Counted from the first letter of the stretch, positions 25,473 to 35,023 are shown. The stretch is 64,000 nt of DNA from Bradyrhizobiaceae bacterium Ga0074131 (GCA_001464035.1 LNEC01000011.1:1-64000); one strand, 5' to 3'. The notes: a model not told the origin generated them from the letters alone. Program-made: numbers and translations.

Positions 25473-26786
25473 ATGCGAGTCGCGGTGATCGGAACGGGAA
25501 TTGCTGGCAACGCCGCTGCCTGGACCCTGTCGAAACGCTATCCGGTCACAGTCTACGATCGCGAAATAAGGCCAGGCGGACACAGCCACACCGTGACCAT
25601 CGACTACGACGGGACCCAATTGGCGGTCGATACCGGCTTCATCGTCTACAATGAACTGAACTATCCCGATCTGACCGAGCTGTTTGCCCATTTGGGCATC
25701 GAGACCGTGCAAAGCTGCATGAGTTTTGCGGTCACGGCGGATGCCGGCCGGTTCGAGTGGAAGGGCGGCGGCAATAGCTGGGGCGAGACCGCCCGGGGAT
25801 TGTTTGCGCAGCCGCGAAACCTGTTGTCGCCGTCCTACCTGTGGATGCTGCGCGACATCCTGACCTTCAACACCAAGAGCACCGAAGACTACAGGGCCGG
25901 CAGATTGGCCGGATTGACGCTCGGCCAGTATTTTCGCCAGAACCACTTTGCGCCACGGCTCCTGACCGACTACCTGGCGCCGATGGGAGCGGCGATCTGG
26001 TCCGCTCCGGCGAACGAAATGCTGGACTTCCCCGCCGAGAATTTTGTGGCGTTCTTCAGCAACCACCGCCTGCTGCAATACGATCGCCCGGTCTGGCGGA
26101 CGGTCAAGGGCGGCAGCCGGCATTATGTCGAGAAGCTGACCTCGGCATTCCGAGACCGGCTGCGACTCGGTTGCGCCGTAACATCGGTCGAGCGGACGCC
26201 ACATGGCGTCGTCGTCAACGACAGTCACGGCCGAAGCGATATCTACGATCACCTCGTCATTGCCTCGCACAGCGATCAGGCGCTGGCGATGCTGTCCGAC
26301 GCCGACGATTCCGAACGCGCCATCCTCGGTGCCATCGGCTATTCTCCCAACACCGTCTACCTGCATCGCGACGCCAGACTGATGCCGAAGCGCAAGCGGG
26401 CCTGGGCGTCATGGAATTTCCTGCGCTGGCAGCGCGAGGGGGCGGCCGACAACGACGTCGCCGTGACCTACTGGATGAACCGGCTGCAGGCCATCGACGA
26501 CGACAAGCCGCTGTTCGTCAGCCTCAACCCGCCATTCGCCCCGGCGCCGGAGCTGACATTCGGCAAATACATGTGCGAGCATCCGCAGTATAATGCCGCC
26601 GCGTTTGCCGCCCAGAAGCGCCTGAACGAAATTCAAGGCCGGCGTCATACCTGGTTCTGCGGCGCCTGGACCGGTTACGGTTTCCACGAGGATGGATTGC
26701 GGTCCGGCCTCGCGGTCGCCGAAGCGCTGGGCGCCGTGGCGCCGTGGCGCGAGCCGCCGCCCGAACTGGCGCAGGCCGCGGAGTGA
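25473..26786 (+). CDS. FAD-dependent amine-oxidase-like oxidoreductase
   Basis: A 437-residue flavoprotein. The dinucleotide-binding motif VIGTGIAGNAAAW is at the N-terminus, followed by VYDREIRPGGHSHT, the usual second motif of the NAD(P)/FAD amine-oxidase family. The C-terminal FAD motif is FCGAWTGYGFHEDGLRSGLAVAE. There is no signal peptide. It is followed by DUF1365 (overlap by one base) and a cyclopropane-fatty-acid-synthase-like gene, a trio widespread in proteobacteria. In Rhodobacter sphaeroides a comparable FAD enzyme and methyltransferase under ECF control act in furan or cyclopropane fatty-acid formation. I infer it oxidises a lipid acyl chain. Confidence 0.82.
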   Translation: MRVAVIGTGIAGNAAAWTLSKRYPVTVYDREIRPGGHSHTVTIDYDGTQLAVDTGFIVYNELNYPDLTELFAHLGIETVQSCMSFAVTADAGRFEWKGGGNSWGETARGLFAQPRNLLSPSYLWMLRDILTFNTKSTEDYRAGRLAGLTLGQYFRQNHFAPRLLTDYLAPMGAAIWSAPANEMLDFPAENFVAFFSNHRLLQYDRPVWRTVKGGSRHYVEKLTSAFRDRLRLGCAVTSVERTPHGVVVNDSHGRSDIYDHLVIASHSDQALAMLSDADDSERAILGAIGYSPNTVYLHRDARLMPKRKRAWASWNFLRWQREGAADNDVAVTYWMNRLQAIDDDKPLFVSLNPPFAPAPELTFGKYMCEHPQYNAAAFAAQKRLNEIQGRRHTWFCGAWTGYGFHEDGLRSGLAVAEALGAVAPWREPPPELAQAAE

Positions 26787-27727
26787 TGATGAGCGAGACC
26801 ACCGCCCCTTGCCCGCCGCCGGCCGATGCCCCGGCCGTGCTATACTTTGGCAAGGTGATGCATGCGCGCCTGAAGCCGATCGGCCACCGCTTCAGCTATC
26901 GCGTCATGAACCTGCTGATCGATCTCGACCGGCTCGAGGCTGCGGACCGGCAGTCGCTGTTGTTCGGCATCAACCGGGCTGCCCTCTACGGCTTCCATGA
27001 GGCCGATCACGGCAGGCGCGACGGATCATCCTTGCGCGGCTACGCGCAGGCCTGCGCGGCGGAGCGCGGCGTCGATCTCGCCGGCGGGCGTGTGCTGCTG
27101 TTGTGCTATCCCCGGCTGCTCGGTTTCACGTTCAATCCGCTGTCGGTCTATTTCTGCCATTCCGCCGACGGCGAACTGGCGCTTGTCATCTACGAGGTCC
27201 GCAACACCTTTGGGGACATCCACGCCTACGTGCTGCCGGTGAAGCCGGGCGAGCTCAGCCAGGCCGGCGTACGGCAGCAACAGGAAAAGCTGCTTTACGT
27301 CTCTCCTTTCGTCGAGATGGCGATGCGCTATCATTTCCGGGTCTCGCCGCCGGGCGACGTCGTCAAATTGCGGATCCTGGAGACCGACCGCGACGGCCCC
27401 CTCCTCTCGGCGACCTTCAGCGGCCGCCGCCGCGCCCTGACCACGCCGGCGCTGCTGCGTTCGTTCTTCGCGCTGCCGCTCGTGACCCTGAAGATCGTCG
27501 CGGCGATCCATTGGGAAGCCTTGCGGCTGTGGTTCAAGGGTGTGCGTCTGGTGCCGCGGCCGACCGCTGCGGCGACAACGGGCGCCTGCGATAAAACCTC
27601 CAATGAAACCTCCAATGAAACCTCCAATGAAACCTTGGCGACTCCCGAGCGGAGCGACTATACTCGCTCGACGTTGCCTGCGGTCGGGCGCAAGCCCGAC
27701 CTGCGGGAAGGCGCTCTGGTTCAGTGA
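26786..27727 (+). CDS. DUF1365 protein with a repetitive C-terminal tail
   Basis: A 313-residue protein starting MMSETTAPCPP, with the ATG sharing a base with the previous TGA. The DUF1365 core runs to about residue 260, with AVLYFGKVMHARLKPIGHRF, CYPRLLGFTFNPLSVYFC and YVSPFVEMAMRYHFRVSPPGD. The family is always next to FAD oxidoreductase and CFA-synthase genes, but its reaction is unknown to me. After the core comes a tail that includes three to four SNET repeats encoded by a 12-base tandem repeat (27594-27636) and a GC hairpin (27682-27701). The tail has no equivalent that I recall in the family and looks like non-conserved extension. Confidence 0.82.
   Translation: MMSETTAPCPPPADAPAVLYFGKVMHARLKPIGHRFSYRVMNLLIDLDRLEAADRQSLLFGINRAALYGFHEADHGRRDGSSLRGYAQACAAERGVDLAGGRVLLLCYPRLLGFTFNPLSVYFCHSADGELALVIYEVRNTFGDIHAYVLPVKPGELSQAGVRQQQEKLLYVSPFVEMAMRYHFRVSPPGDVVKLRILETDRDGPLLSATFSGRRRALTTPALLRSFFALPLVTLKIVAAIHWEALRLWFKGVRLVPRPTAAATTGACDKTSNETSNETSNETLATPERSDYTRSTLPAVGRKPDLREGALVQ
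27594..27636 (+). repeat. 12-base tandem repeat inside the DUF1365 gene
   Basis: The unit CAATGAAACCTC occurs at 27601-27612 and 27613-27624, then CAATGAAACCTT at 27625-27636, with a partial copy at 27594-27600. Because 12 is a multiple of three, the repeat is translated in frame as SNET units. Low G+C compared with its surroundings. Confidence 0.95.
27682..27701. repeat. GC-rich hairpin near the end of the DUF1365 gene
   Basis: GGTCGGGC and GCCCGACC form a perfect 8-base stem around a GCAA tetraloop, entirely inside the coding frame and 26 bases before the stop. There is no T-run, so it is not a classical terminator. It resembles the core of palindromic repeats seen elsewhere in these genomes. 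Confidence 0.6.
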
Positions 27728-27776
27728 GGCTGGCATTTGACTGGACGCAGGGCCGCATCGATCGATGGGGCTGGCC

Positions 27777-29006
27777 ATGTCTGCGTTGATTCGTGTAACC
27801 CCCGACACCGTGGACACGGTCGTTCCGGACTTGCCCAAAGTGGTCCGGCTGGCGCTGGGCTTCGGCTCACGACTAAGACGGGGTACGCTGGACGTCACCC
27901 TGCCCGACGGCCGCGCGTTGCGGCTCGGCGGCATCGAGCCGGGACCTGCAGCGTCCATGACGCTCTACAATTACGGCTTTGCATCGCGGCTGCTCAACGG
28001 CGGCGACATCGGCATCGCTGAGGCCTATCTGCGGGGCGAATGGGACACGCCCGACCTGACGCAATTTCTCTACCTCTGGTGCGTCAATCACGATCTCATG
28101 CAGCAGATGCTCGATGACAACCCGCTGATGCGCTACCTGCAGATGGCCCGCCACTGGTTCAATCGAAATACCAAGCGACAGGCGCGCAAGAACATCTACG
28201 CGCATTACGACATCGGGAACGCATTCTATTCGGCTTGGCTCGATCCAAGCATGACCTATTCCTCGGCGTTGTTCGAGGACGGCACCGTCGATCTGACCGC
28301 CGCGCAAAACAACAAGTACCGCCGGCTGGCCGAAGCGATCGATCTGCAGCCCGGTCAGCGGTTGCTGGAAATCGGCTGCGGCTGGGGCGGCTTTGCCGAA
28401 TATGCCGCCAAGACCTTCGGCGCCAAAATCATCGGACTCACCATCAGCAAGGAACAGCGCGATTTTGCCCAGGCGCGGATCCAGAGCGCCGGTCTCAACG
28501 ATCAGGTCGAGATCCGCCTGCAGGACTATCGCGACGAGCGCGATCAGTATGACCGGATCGCGTCGATCGAGATGATCGAGGCGGTCGGCGAGCAATTCTG
28601 GCCGAAATACTTTTCACAGTTGCGCGACCGCCTGCTGCCCGGCGGGCTCGCCGGCATTCAGGCCATCACCATCCAGGACAGCCTGTTCCAGACCTATCGC
28701 AGGGAGGTCGACTTCATCCAGCGCTATGTATTTCCCGGCGGCATGCTGCCCTCGCCGCAGGTGCTGAAATCGCTCGGCGATCGATTCGGCGTTCCCGTTA
28801 TTCGCGAACGCATTTTCGGGCAAGATTATGCCAAGACCCTGGTGATCTGGCGAAGCAATTTCCGTGCAGCCTGGCCGCATTTGATGCCGTCGGGCTTCGA
28901 CGATCGTTTCCGGCGGCTGTGGGAGTACTACCTCGCCTATTGCGAGGCGGGATTTCTGTCGGGAAATATCGACGTGCGCCAGGTGGTGTTCGCGAAATCG
29001 GGCTAG
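27777..29006 (+). CDS. Cyclopropane-fatty-acyl-phospholipid synthase family methyltransferase
   Basis: A 409-residue SAM-dependent methyltransferase from ATG 27777; an ATG four codons earlier is equally open. The N-terminal lipid-binding part is followed by the SAM motif LLEIGCGWGGFAEYAAK at about residue 200 and the CFA-synthase landmarks YDIGNAFYSAWLDPSMTYS, YDRIASIEMIEAVGE and YVFPGGMLPS. The family adds a methylene or methyl group from SAM to double bonds in membrane phospholipid acyl chains. In this three-gene context it probably works with the upstream FAD enzyme, possibly making methylated or furan fatty acids. Confidence 0.9.
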   Translation: MSALIRVTPDTVDTVVPDLPKVVRLALGFGSRLRRGTLDVTLPDGRALRLGGIEPGPAASMTLYNYGFASRLLNGGDIGIAEAYLRGEWDTPDLTQFLYLWCVNHDLMQQMLDDNPLMRYLQMARHWFNRNTKRQARKNIYAHYDIGNAFYSAWLDPSMTYSSALFEDGTVDLTAAQNNKYRRLAEAIDLQPGQRLLEIGCGWGGFAEYAAKTFGAKIIGLTISKEQRDFAQARIQSAGLNDQVEIRLQDYRDERDQYDRIASIEMIEAVGEQFWPKYFSQLRDRLLPGGLAGIQAITIQDSLFQTYRREVDFIQRYVFPGGMLPSPQVLKSLGDRFGVPVIRERIFGQDYAKTLVIWRSNFRAAWPHLMPSGFDDRFRRLWEYYLAYCEAGFLSGNIDVRQVVFAKSG

Positions 29007-29092
29007 CGGAAGCGTCATGCCGTCAGCTTGTGCCGCCCGCCGCGGTCCTCTAGGGTCGCCGGCGGTGAAAAACAACTGGCATTCTTCAGAAC

Positions 29093-30133
29093 ATGACCAT
29101 CTACAACGACGTCGTTCAGGCGATCGGCAACACGCCGCTCATCAGGCTGAACCGCGCCTCGGAGGCGACCGGCTGCACCATCCTCGGCAAGGCCGAGTTC
29201 ATGAACCCCGGCCAGTCGGTGAAGGACCGCGCCGGCAAATGGATGATCCTGGAAGCTGAAAAGCGCGGCGACCTCAAGCCCGGCGGCCTGGTGCTGGAAG
29301 CGACCGCGGGCAATACCGGTATCGGTCTTGCCGTGGTAGCGAGCGCGCGCGGGTACCGGACCTTGATCCTTATCCCGGAAACCCAGAGCCAGGAAAAGAA
29401 GGACATGCTTCGGCTCTGCGGCGCGGAGCTGATCGAAGTACCGGCGCTCCCTTACAGCAATCCGAATAACTATCAGCATGTCGGCAAGAGGCTGGCCGCA
29501 CAATTGCGCAAGACGGAGCCGAACGGCGTGCTGTTCGCCGATCAGTGGAACAATCTGGATAACGCCAAGGCGCATTACGATTCGACCGGCCCCGAGATCT
29601 GGGAACAGACCGGGGGCAAGATCGACGGCTTCATCTGTTCGGTCGGGACCGGCGGTACGCTGGCCGGCGTCAGTACGTTCCTGAAGGAGAAGAGCAAGGA
29701 CATCGTGATCGGTTGCGCCGACCCGCGCGGTGCTGCGATGTACGAGCTGTTCAAGAACGGTGAAGCCAAGGCGACGCCGGGCGGATCGATCACCGAAGGC
29801 ATCGGGCTCGGGCGCGTCACGCCCGTCATCAAGACCGCGAAAGTCGATGACGCCTGGCTTATTCCAGACGAAGAAGCCGTGCCGATCATTTACGATCTGC
29901 TCGAGCACGAGGGCCTCTGCCTCGGTGGCTCCTCCGGCATCAACGTCGCCGGCGCGATTCGCCTCGCCCGCCAGATCGGACCGGGCCATACCATCGTGAC
30001 CATCCTGTGCGATTCCGGCAACCGCTATCAGTCGAAGCTGTTCAATCCGGACTTCATGCGCTCGAAGAACCTGCCGGTGCCGGCGTGGCTGGAAACGCGC
30101 AGCCAGATCGAGGTGCCGTTCGAGAAGGTGTGA
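29093..30133 (+). CDS. cysK: Cysteine synthase A (O-acetylserine sulfhydrylase)
   Basis: A 346-residue PLP enzyme making cysteine from O-acetylserine and sulfide. The PLP lysine is Lys44 in NPGQSVKDR. The substrate loop is ATAGNTGIGLA and the phosphate-binding loop SVGTGGTLAGV; the PLP-N1 serine is in LCDSGNRYQSKLF. It is about 25-30 residues longer than E. coli CysK, mostly at the C-terminus (MRSKNLPVPAWLE...), which is usual for this alphaproteobacterial branch. A cystathionine synthase is less likely because no regulatory domain is present. Convergent with aapP across an intergenic repeat. Confidence 0.9.
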   Translation: MTIYNDVVQAIGNTPLIRLNRASEATGCTILGKAEFMNPGQSVKDRAGKWMILEAEKRGDLKPGGLVLEATAGNTGIGLAVVASARGYRTLILIPETQSQEKKDMLRLCGAELIEVPALPYSNPNNYQHVGKRLAAQLRKTEPNGVLFADQWNNLDNAKAHYDSTGPEIWEQTGGKIDGFICSVGTGGTLAGVSTFLKEKSKDIVIGCADPRGAAMYELFKNGEAKATPGGSITEGIGLGRVTPVIKTAKVDDAWLIPDEEAVPIIYDLLEHEGLCLGGSSGINVAGAIRLARQIGPGHTIVTILCDSGNRYQSKLFNPDFMRSKNLPVPAWLETRSQIEVPFEKV

Positions 30134-30145
30134 GCAAGGGAACTG

Positions 30146-30255
30146 ACCTCATCCTGAGAGCCGCGCCGTTGCGCGCACGTCTCGAAGGATGAGAGATCAG
30201 GGGCTCTCATGGTTCTAGACGCGCGCGCAAGGGCGCGCGCTCCTCACCATCAGGA
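30146..30255. repeat. Double-hairpin intergenic repeat, Bradyrhizobium type
   Basis: Two palindromic modules lie between the convergent cysK and aapP genes. The first has arms CTCATCCT (30148-30155) and AGGATGAG (30186-30193). The second has ATGGT (30209-30213) and ACCAT (30246-30250) enclosing a perfect GCGCGCGC stem with an AAGG loop (30221-30240). The wording matches, from memory, a repeat common between genes in Bradyrhizobium and Rhodopseudomonas. It could act as a bidirectional terminator here. Confidence 0.75.
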
Positions 30256-30262
30256 AGACGTT

Positions 30263-31003
30263 TCAGCGCAAAATCTGGCTGAGAAACAACTGTGTCCGCG
30301 CGTGCTGCGGGTTGACGAAGAAATTCACCGGGGTGTTGGACTCGATGATCTGTCCGGCGTCCATGAACACGATGCGGTTGGCGACTTCCTTGGCAAAGCC
30401 CATTTCGTGGGTCACCACCAGCATCGTCATGCCTTCCTCGGCGAGGTCGACCATGGTGTCGAGCACTTCCTTGACCATTTCGGGATCCAGCGCCGAGGTC
30501 GGCTCGTCGAACAGCATCACCTTCGGGCTCATGGTGAGCGCACGTGCGATCGCGACGCGCTGCTGCTGGCCGCCCGACATCTGGCCGGGGAATTTGTTGG
30601 CCTGATGCGGAATCTTCACCCGTTCCAGATATTTCATCGCAATAGCTTCGGCATCCTTTTTCGGGATGTTGCGCACCCAGATCGGCGCCAGCGTGCAGTT
30701 ATCCAGCACGGTCAGATGGGGAAACAGGTTAAAGCTCTGGAACACCATACCGACTTCGCGGCGGACTTCGTCGACGCGCCTCAGGTTCGGTCCGAGTTCG
30801 ATGCCGTCGACGACGATCTGGCCTTCCTGGAATTCCTCCAGCGCATTGATGCAGCGGATCAGGGTGGACTTGCCGGAGCCCGACGGACCGCAGATCACGA
30901 TGCGCTCGCCCTTGGCGACATCGAGGTTGATGTCGCGCAGCACGTGAAAATCGCCGAACCATTTGTTGAGGCCGTTGATGGTGACAATCGAGTTCGCGGT
31001 CAT
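30263..31003 (-). CDS. aapP: General L-amino-acid ABC transporter, ATP-binding protein
   Basis: A 246-residue ABC ATPase. Walker A is GPSGSGKST, the signature [15 protein letters not shown] and Walker [15 protein letters not shown], followed by the switch His in VVTHEMGF. The sequence is of the polar-amino-acid (GlnQ/AapP) class. It energises uptake through AapQ and AapM. It is the last gene of aapJQMP, with 8 bases between the aapM stop and its start. In Rhizobium leguminosarum the Aap system takes up and exchanges many L-amino acids and is needed with Bra for effective symbiosis; that role is knowledge of the family, not seen here. Confidence 0.93.
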   Translation of the reverse strand: MTANSIVTINGLNKWFGDFHVLRDINLDVAKGERIVICGPSGSGKSTLIRCINALEEFQEGQIVVDGIELGPNLRRVDEVRREVGMVFQSFNLFPHLTVLDNCTLAPIWVRNIPKKDAEAIAMKYLERVKIPHQANKFPGQMSGGQQQRVAIARALTMSPKVMLFDEPTSALDPEMVKEVLDTMVDLAEEGMTMLVVTHEMGFAKEVANRIVFMDAGQIIESNTPVNFFVNPQHARTQLFLSQILR

Positions 31004-31011
31004 TTGACTAC

Positions 31012-32547
31012 TCAGTTACGGCGGTGTGCATTGAGCCTGCTCTCGACGAACAGCGAATAGCGCGACATTCCGAAGCAGAAGGCGAAGTAGATCAGACCGG
31101 TGAAGGCGAAGCCCGTGAACAATGTCGTGGGCGTGGACCAGGACGGGTCGGCGAAGGCTGCCCGCAACTGTCCGAGTAAATCGAACAGCGCGACGATCGA
31201 GACCAGCGAGGTATCCTTGAACAGCGCGATGAAGCTGTTGACCAGACCGGGGATGACGTGACGCAAAGCCTGCGGCATCACGATCAGCCCAGTGGTCTTC
31301 CAATAGGACAGACCGAGGGCGCTTGCCGCCTCGACCTGGCCGCGCGGGATCGCCTGCAGGCCTCCCCGGATGACCTCCGCCTGATAGGCCCCGGCAAACA
31401 GCGCGATGCCGATCAGGGCGCGCGCCAGTCCGTCGATGGTGAAGCCTGCCGGAACGAACAGCGGCAGCATATAGGTCGCGAAGAACAGCACCGTGATCAG
31501 CGGCACCCCGCGCCAGAACTCGATAAATGCGATCGAGAATATCCGGATCAGTGGAATCGTCGAGCGCCGGCCCAGTGCGAGCGCGATGCCAACCGGCATC
31601 GACGCGACGATACCGACGACCGACACCACCAGCGTGACCAGCAAGCCGCCCCAAAGCCTGGTGTCGACGACAGGCAGTCCGCCGCGGTCCAGCCCCATCA
31701 CCGATACCACCAGCCCGATGCCGGCGAAGACCGCCAGGCTGGCGGCCAGCGCGCGCCAGCCGGTGCGGACACCGCCGTTCAGGAAGAACAGCAGCAGCGA
31801 AACGATCGCAGCCGTGGCGGCGAAGTCGGCCCAAACCGGGCTGACGGACGCCTGGATCTGATCACGCAGCCGGGCCAGTGGCCAGAGCACGTAGGAAATG
31901 CCCGTGCTGAGCAGGACCAGAAATTCACCGAGCAGCCAGAGTACCGGTCCGAGCACCGGCACTGTCTGGCTGACATTCGCCAGCTTTCCGCCGCCGTCGG
32001 CGATGCTATCGTTGAATCCCGCCAGCAGCCCGGCCGTCCAGCTCACGCCGAAACCGCGCAATCCACCGCCGTGCAGCAGGAAAAATGCAACGATGGGGAG
32101 CCCGATGAAGAACAGGCCCGCGTTGAGACCCTTGGCCGGCAGCCGCGGGATCAGGAGCGGCACCAGCAGCAGTGCTGCGAGGATGAAGGTAAGGTCGACC
32201 CGCCACCGCTCGGCCTCCGGATAGAAGCCGTAGATAAACTGACTGAATTTCGCCTGCACGAATGGCCAGCATGCACCGACCGTGTGCCCCGCATTCTCTG
32301 CAAGGCAAGCGGTGCGGTCCTTTCCGGTCCAGACCGCGTCGATGAGCAGGAATTTTACCGCGGGAACGACGGTGAACCACAAGAGCAGGATGCTGCCGAT
32401 GGTGAGCAGGATGTTGGTCGGCGAATTGAAAAGCCGGGTACGAAAAAGCCCGACCAGGCCGGTGGTCTTGATCGGCGCCGTGCGCTCGGCAACGAGTTCC
32501 TGGCGGACGAAAGCCCGGGTCGAGAGTTCGCTCTCCATCTCGCTCAT
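31012..32547 (-). CDS. aapM: General L-amino-acid ABC transporter, permease AapM
   Basis: A 511-residue inner-membrane permease with an unusually long N-terminal half for an amino-acid permease, containing several additional membrane helices as is usual for AapM. The permease domain is in the last 220 residues, with the EAA loop sequence [22 protein letters not shown] and [22 protein letters not shown] start at the ATG at 32547 ([13 protein letters not shown]); an earlier in-frame ATG at 32595 would overlap aapQ by 35 bases. Confidence 0.92.
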   Translation of the reverse strand: MSEMESELSTRAFVRQELVAERTAPIKTTGLVGLFRTRLFNSPTNILLTIGSILLLWFTVVPAVKFLLIDAVWTGKDRTACLAENAGHTVGACWPFVQAKFSQFIYGFYPEAERWRVDLTFILAALLLVPLLIPRLPAKGLNAGLFFIGLPIVAFFLLHGGGLRGFGVSWTAGLLAGFNDSIADGGGKLANVSQTVPVLGPVLWLLGEFLVLLSTGISYVLWPLARLRDQIQASVSPVWADFAATAAIVSLLLFFLNGGVRTGWRALAASLAVFAGIGLVVSVMGLDRGGLPVVDTRLWGGLLVTLVVSVVGIVASMPVGIALALGRRSTIPLIRIFSIAFIEFWRGVPLITVLFFATYMLPLFVPAGFTIDGLARALIGIALFAGAYQAEVIRGGLQAIPRGQVEAASALGLSYWKTTGLIVMPQALRHVIPGLVNSFIALFKDTSLVSIVALFDLLGQLRAAFADPSWSTPTTLFTGFAFTGLIYFAFCFGMSRYSLFVESRLNAHRRN

Positions 32548-32560
32548 GGCCCAGGATTCT

Positions 32561-33766
32561 TCATTGACTAAGGCTCCGTCCAAGCCGCCATCCATAAAAG
32601 CTCATGATCGCACTGGTCACCAGCGAGATCAGCAGGTAGACGCCCATGGTGAGGGCGATGATCTCGATCGCCTGCCCGGTTTGGCTCAGCGTCGTGCCTG
32701 CGAATACCGAGACCAGGTCAGGATATCCGATCGCGACCGCCAACGATGAATTCTTGGTGAGGTTGAGATACTGGTTGGTGAGCGGCGGCAGGATCACTCG
32801 CATCGCCTGCGGCACCACAATCAGGCGCAAGGTCGAACCGCGCTGCAGCCCGAGCGATGAGCCCGCCTCCATCTGTCCCTTGTGCACAGACTGAATGCCG
32901 GCGCGCACGATCTCGGCGATGAAAGCCGCGGTATAGGTCGCCAGCGCCACAGCCAACGCCACGAATTCCGGAATGACGCGCGAGCCGCCGGCGAAGTTGA
33001 AACCCCTAAGTTCGGGGATCTCGAACCTGACCGGTGCGCCAAATACGAGCGAACTCACCAGCGGCAGGCCGATCAGCATACCCAGCACATACGGCCAGAT
33101 CCGGATCATCCGACCGTGGTCGAACAGTTGCTTGCGGGCATAACGCTGCAGCAACAGCGAGCCGACGACCGCAACTACAATCGCGAAAGCGAAAGGCTCG
33201 AAGCCGGGACTGCCGATCGGCTTTGGAACCACGAAACCGCGATTGCTGAGGAAGAAGCTGCCAAACAGCGAGACGCTTTGCCGCGGACCGGGCAGCGCGG
33301 CCAACACCGCGAGATACCAGAACAGGATCTGGAACAAGAGCGGCAGATTGCGGATCAGCTCGACATAGCCGCCGGCGATCCGCGCCAGCAGCCAGTTCGG
33401 CGACAATCGGCCCAGCGCCACCAGAAATCCGAGAATGGTGGCGAAGAAGATGCCGACAACCGAGACCGCCAGGGTGTTGAACAAGCCCACCAGAAAGACG
33501 CGGGTATAGGAATCGGATCCGGAATACGGGATCAGGTTCTGGTTGACGTCAAAACCGGCGGTGTTCGCCATGAAGCCGAAGCCGGCGGTGATCCGCTGCG
33601 CCTGCAAATTGGCGCGGGCATTGGCGACGATTTCGTAAGCGATCCAGGCAAGCGCGGCAACGAACAGGATCTGGACGACGAATCCCCCCCATCCCGCTCG
33701 GCCACCCAACGCGCGCTGCAGTCTGGCGACAAACTGCGGCGGAGGTTTTCGGGGTTCGATGGCCAT
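32561..33766 (-). CDS. aapQ: General L-amino-acid ABC transporter, permease AapQ
   Basis: A 401-residue inner-membrane permease. Membrane segments include VQILFVAALAWIAYEIVANA near the start. A periplasmic section NTAGFDVNQNLIPYSGSDSY is typical of AapQ. The EAA loop is EIVRAGIQSVHKGQMEAGSSLG and is followed by PQAMRVILPPLTNQYLNLTKNS, which is the docking site for AapP. It lies 23 bases downstream of aapJ. Confidence 0.93.
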   Translation of the reverse strand: MAIEPRKPPPQFVARLQRALGGRAGWGGFVVQILFVAALAWIAYEIVANARANLQAQRITAGFGFMANTAGFDVNQNLIPYSGSDSYTRVFLVGLFNTLAVSVVGIFFATILGFLVALGRLSPNWLLARIAGGYVELIRNLPLLFQILFWYLAVLAALPGPRQSVSLFGSFFLSNRGFVVPKPIGSPGFEPFAFAIVVAVVGSLLLQRYARKQLFDHGRMIRIWPYVLGMLIGLPLVSSLVFGAPVRFEIPELRGFNFAGGSRVIPEFVALAVALATYTAAFIAEIVRAGIQSVHKGQMEAGSSLGLQRGSTLRLIVVPQAMRVILPPLTNQYLNLTKNSSLAVAIGYPDLVSVFAGTTLSQTGQAIEIIALTMGVYLLISLVTSAIMSFYGWRLGRSLSQ

Positions 33767-33789
33767 CGCCGCGAGCTGTTGGCTGGCGA

Positions 33790-34806
33790 TCAGCGGATCG
33801 GCGGCGCGTACTGAATTCCGCCCTTGGTCCAGAGCGCGTTGATGCCCCGGGCAATGCCAAGCTTCGAGCCGGCGCCGACATTGCGGTCGAAGGCTTCACC
33901 GTAGTTGCCGACCGCCTTCACGATGCGCGAAACCCAATCCTTGGTAAGGCCGAGCTGTTCACCGAGATTGCCATCGGTCCCGAACACCCGCTTCATCTCC
34001 GGTTTGGTCGATTTAGCCATTTCGTCGACGTTCTTCTGGGTTATGCCGAGTTCTTCGGCGGTAATCATCGCGTAAAGCGTCCATTTCACGATATCGAACC
34101 ACTGGTCGTCGCCGTGCCGCACCATCGGGCCGAGCGGCTCCTTCGAAATAACTTCCGGAAGCACGACATGATCGGCTGCGTTTGCAAGCTTCAAGCGATC
34201 CGCATAGAGCCCGGACACATCCGTGGTGAAGACGTCACAGCGTCCCGACTCGTAGGCCTTGACGGCTTCGTCGTTTGTACCGAACGCGATCACCTCGTAC
34301 TTCATGTTGTTGCCCTTGAAGTAGTCGGCCAGATTCTGCTCCGTTGTGGTGCCGGTCTGCACACAAACTGAAGCGCTGTTCAATTCCAGCGCGGAATTGA
34401 CCTTGAGGGATTTTTTCACCATGAAGCCCTGGCCGTCGTAATAGGTGACGCCGGTAAAATTGGCGCCGAGCGACGTATCGCGGGAAAGCGTCCATGTCGT
34501 ATTGCGCGACAGCACATCGATTTCGCCCGATTGAAGCGCGGTGAAGCGGTCCTTGGCCGACAGCGGCACGAACTTGATCTTGCTCGGATCGTTGAACACC
34601 GCCGCGGCGATCGCTCGGCAGATATCTACGTCGAAGCCGGTCCAGTTGCCCTTGTCGTCGGGAGAAGAGAAGCCGGGCAGGCCCTGGCTGACGCCGCAGG
34701 ATAACATGCCCCGGTCCTTGACCGTCTTGAGCGTTTGCGCAGTGGCAGCCTGGCTTGAAAAAGCGGCGGCGAAAGCAAGGGTGAAAACCAGGGATACGCG
34801 TTTCAT
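33790..34806 (-). CDS. aapJ: General L-amino-acid ABC transporter, periplasmic binding protein
   Basis: A 338-residue solute-binding protein with a Sec signal peptide (MKRVSLVFTLAFAAAFSSQA, cleaved near TAQ). The mature part begins TLKTVKDRGMLSCGVSQGLP and shows the family 3 binding-protein segments GFDVDICRAIAAAVF and LSRNTTWTLSRDTSLG. It captures L-amino acids in the periplasm for AapQMP. The ATG at 34806 fits the signal peptide. It is the first gene of the operon, divergent from metC. Confidence 0.94.
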   Translation of the reverse strand: MKRVSLVFTLAFAAAFSSQAATAQTLKTVKDRGMLSCGVSQGLPGFSSPDDKGNWTGFDVDICRAIAAAVFNDPSKIKFVPLSAKDRFTALQSGEIDVLSRNTTWTLSRDTSLGANFTGVTYYDGQGFMVKKSLKVNSALELNSASVCVQTGTTTEQNLADYFKGNNMKYEVIAFGTNDEAVKAYESGRCDVFTTDVSGLYADRLKLANAADHVVLPEVISKEPLGPMVRHGDDQWFDIVKWTLYAMITAEELGITQKNVDEMAKSTKPEMKRVFGTDGNLGEQLGLTKDWVSRIVKAVGNYGEAFDRNVGAGSKLGIARGINALWTKGGIQYAPPIR

Positions 34807-35023
34807 GGCAAGGCCTTTCAAGGGTCGTCCGGAACGTTTGCCTATCCTCACTCACGCCGATGGGCCGATCCGGCAATCCATCCCTGCAAACGGCATACCT
34901 AACAGGCAGCTTGATACGCCGTCGGGTCGGGCGATGGATAGACGGTCGCGACAGGCCCCTCAACGTGCAGCGACTGAATAGCTCGCCGGCATCACAGAAC
35001 GACTGGCGAGCCGGGTCAAGGGG

